Source: CAYNFH01 sp964396385 (GTDB taxonomy: Bacteria > Armatimonadota > Chthonomonadetes > Chthonomonadales > CAJBBX01). From it: DNA of 6,225 nt. Positions 5,793 through 6,225 of the stretch are shown here, one piece after another. Position 1 is the stretch's first letter, and each line of letters begins with the position of its first letter. The notes below the pieces were generated by a model, which saw nothing but the letters and a program-made list of their open reading frames with translations, made no database searches and was not told where the DNA came from. The stretch lies in NCBI GenBank assembly GCA_964396385.1, contig CAYNFH010000303.1:1-6225 (forward strand), read 5' to 3'. Both the position numbers and the translations under genes were made by a program.

Positions 5793-5847
5793 TTCCGCGC
5801 GCAGTTATGCCATACCTCTGAAGCCGGTCTTTGTAGGAGTCTCACCC
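5775..5847. repeat. Repeated 13-mer AGGAG(C/T)CTCACCC
   Basis: AGGAGCCTCACCC at 5775-5787 recurs as AGGAGTCTCACCC at 5835-5847, with one mismatch, the same orientation and start points 60 bp apart. The first copy overlaps the 7-bp hairpin. The second lacks the complementary arm. These look like degenerate copies of one intergenic element. Confidence 0.55.
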
Positions 5848-5915
5848 ATTTTCGTTCTTGTTGTCGTCCGTCCGTACCAGCGAACGAATGTCCAAACGAC
5901 GCGGAGTTCAAGAAG

Positions 5916-6225
5916 CTACCGCGTAGAGATTCCCTCTTGGATGACCAGCTCCTCGTTGGTGGGGATGTGTTGCAGACGGTCCACGATGCCGCTGGGCCAG
6001 CGGACCTCCACGCGGTCCACCAATCTGGCAGAGTTTAGCCCAAAGTGGAGGCGGAGGTCACTGGCCGAGAGGTAGCTGGAGCCGCTGCGAACCTGATCTC
6101 GCTGGGTGCGGCCACTGGCCGTGACGCGCACCTCCGCGCCCAGGCCGTCCCGGTTGCTCTTGCGCCCCACGAGCCGTATGCGGAGCCAGCCGTTCCGGAC
6201 GCCGCCTTCATTATGCAGGAGGTGG
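5916..6225 (-). CDS. ASPIC/UnbV domain protein, C-terminal part (cut by window edge)
   Basis: Only the last 102 or so codons are present. The reading frame runs open to the right edge and the start lies outside. The visible part is a near-complete ASPIC/UnbV domain: NGWLRIRLVGRKSNRDGLGA, then the beta-rich VRVTASG, SGSSYLSASDLRLHFGL, VDRVEVRWPSG and a final LVIQEG strand just before the stop. This domain is found in CRTAC1-like and UnbV-like proteins, where it normally ends a large secreted or cell-envelope protein after FG-GAP/VCBS beta-propeller repeats. The repeats would lie beyond the window. The HLLHNEGG just upstream is the usual link from the last propeller blade. The role is probably extracellular binding or adhesion, and no enzymatic activity is established for the domain in bacteria. 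The gene lies 192 nt from the operon on the same strand. Co-transcription is possible but not shown. Confidence 0.92.
   Translation of the reverse strand, partial: HLLHNEGGVRNGWLRIRLVGRKSNRDGLGAEVRVTASGRTQRDQVRSGSSYLSASDLRLHFGLNSARLVDRVEVRWPSGIVDRLQHIPTNEELVIQEGISTR

Larger units (their letters stand above)
5724..5915. other. Intergenic region upstream of the operon
   Basis: This 192-nt gap is less GC-rich than its surroundings. It lies between the stop of the ASPIC/UnbV gene and the start of the 109-residue gene, both on the minus strand. It should contain the operon promoter, but I found no persuasive -35/-10 pair. It holds a 7-bp hairpin and two near-identical 13-mers, described separately. 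The open frame at 5729-5911 runs straight through these repeats and has no ribosome binding site. Confidence 0.6.

Noticed and set aside
5729..5911. 60-codon minus-strand frame in the intergenic gap
   Set aside because: There is no ribosome binding site, it runs through a hairpin and repeats, and it has no protein-like pattern.
1..6225. CRISPR array, tRNA, insertion sequence or toxin-antitoxin module
   Set aside because: I saw no regularly spaced repeats, cloverleaf, transposase motif or paired small genes anywhere in the window.

Overview
This is a window of high-GC bacterial DNA. It carries one plus-strand gene at the left and a run of minus-strand genes filling the rest. No RNA gene, insertion sequence, phage gene or CRISPR array is visible. 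The gene families point to a free-living environmental heterotroph: an ASPIC/UnbV-domain protein, a Gfo/Idh/MocA dehydrogenase with an Asp-Ser...Asn-Ala...His active-site segment, a monomeric sarcosine oxidase-type flavoenzyme and a CN-hydrolase. That mix is common in groups such as Armatimonadota, Planctomycetota and Verrucomicrobiota. The sequence does not settle the phylum, so this is an inference only.

Layout, left to right. Positions 1-272 hold no supported gene. Positions 273-905 (+) encode a 210-residue glycine-rich, apparently disordered protein behind a near-perfect Shine-Dalgarno. The convergent gap 906-1051 holds a 19-bp direct repeat, and its second copy forms a strong GC hairpin. 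From 5723 down to 1052 (-) there are five collinear genes, in transcription order: a 109-residue uncharacterised protein, a sarcosine oxidase-type FAD enzyme, a Gfo/Idh/MocA oxidoreductase, a nitrilase-superfamily amidohydrolase with a C-terminal TPR-like extension, and an SDR oxidoreductase. The first four overlap (11, 4 and 4 nt) and are very probably translationally coupled. The SDR follows after 86 nt containing a perfect 14-bp tandem repeat that abuts its ribosome binding site. Positions 5724-5915 are intergenic, with a small hairpin and a repeated 13-mer. Positions 5916-6225 (-) are the C-terminal end of an ASPIC/UnbV protein cut by the window edge.

Together the minus-strand genes look like a small catabolic operon: a covalent-flavin amine oxidase, two NAD(P)-dependent dehydrogenases and an amide or nitrile hydrolase. 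This combination could dismantle an N-substituted (N-alkyl or glycosyl-amine) compound, but no gene identifies the substrate and no transporter or regulator lies inside the window. The most notable points are this enzyme combination, the TPR-tailed CN-hydrolase, active-site substitutions in the SDR (Asn to His) and in the flavoenzyme (His to Tyr), the unknown small protein leading the operon, and the short repeats.
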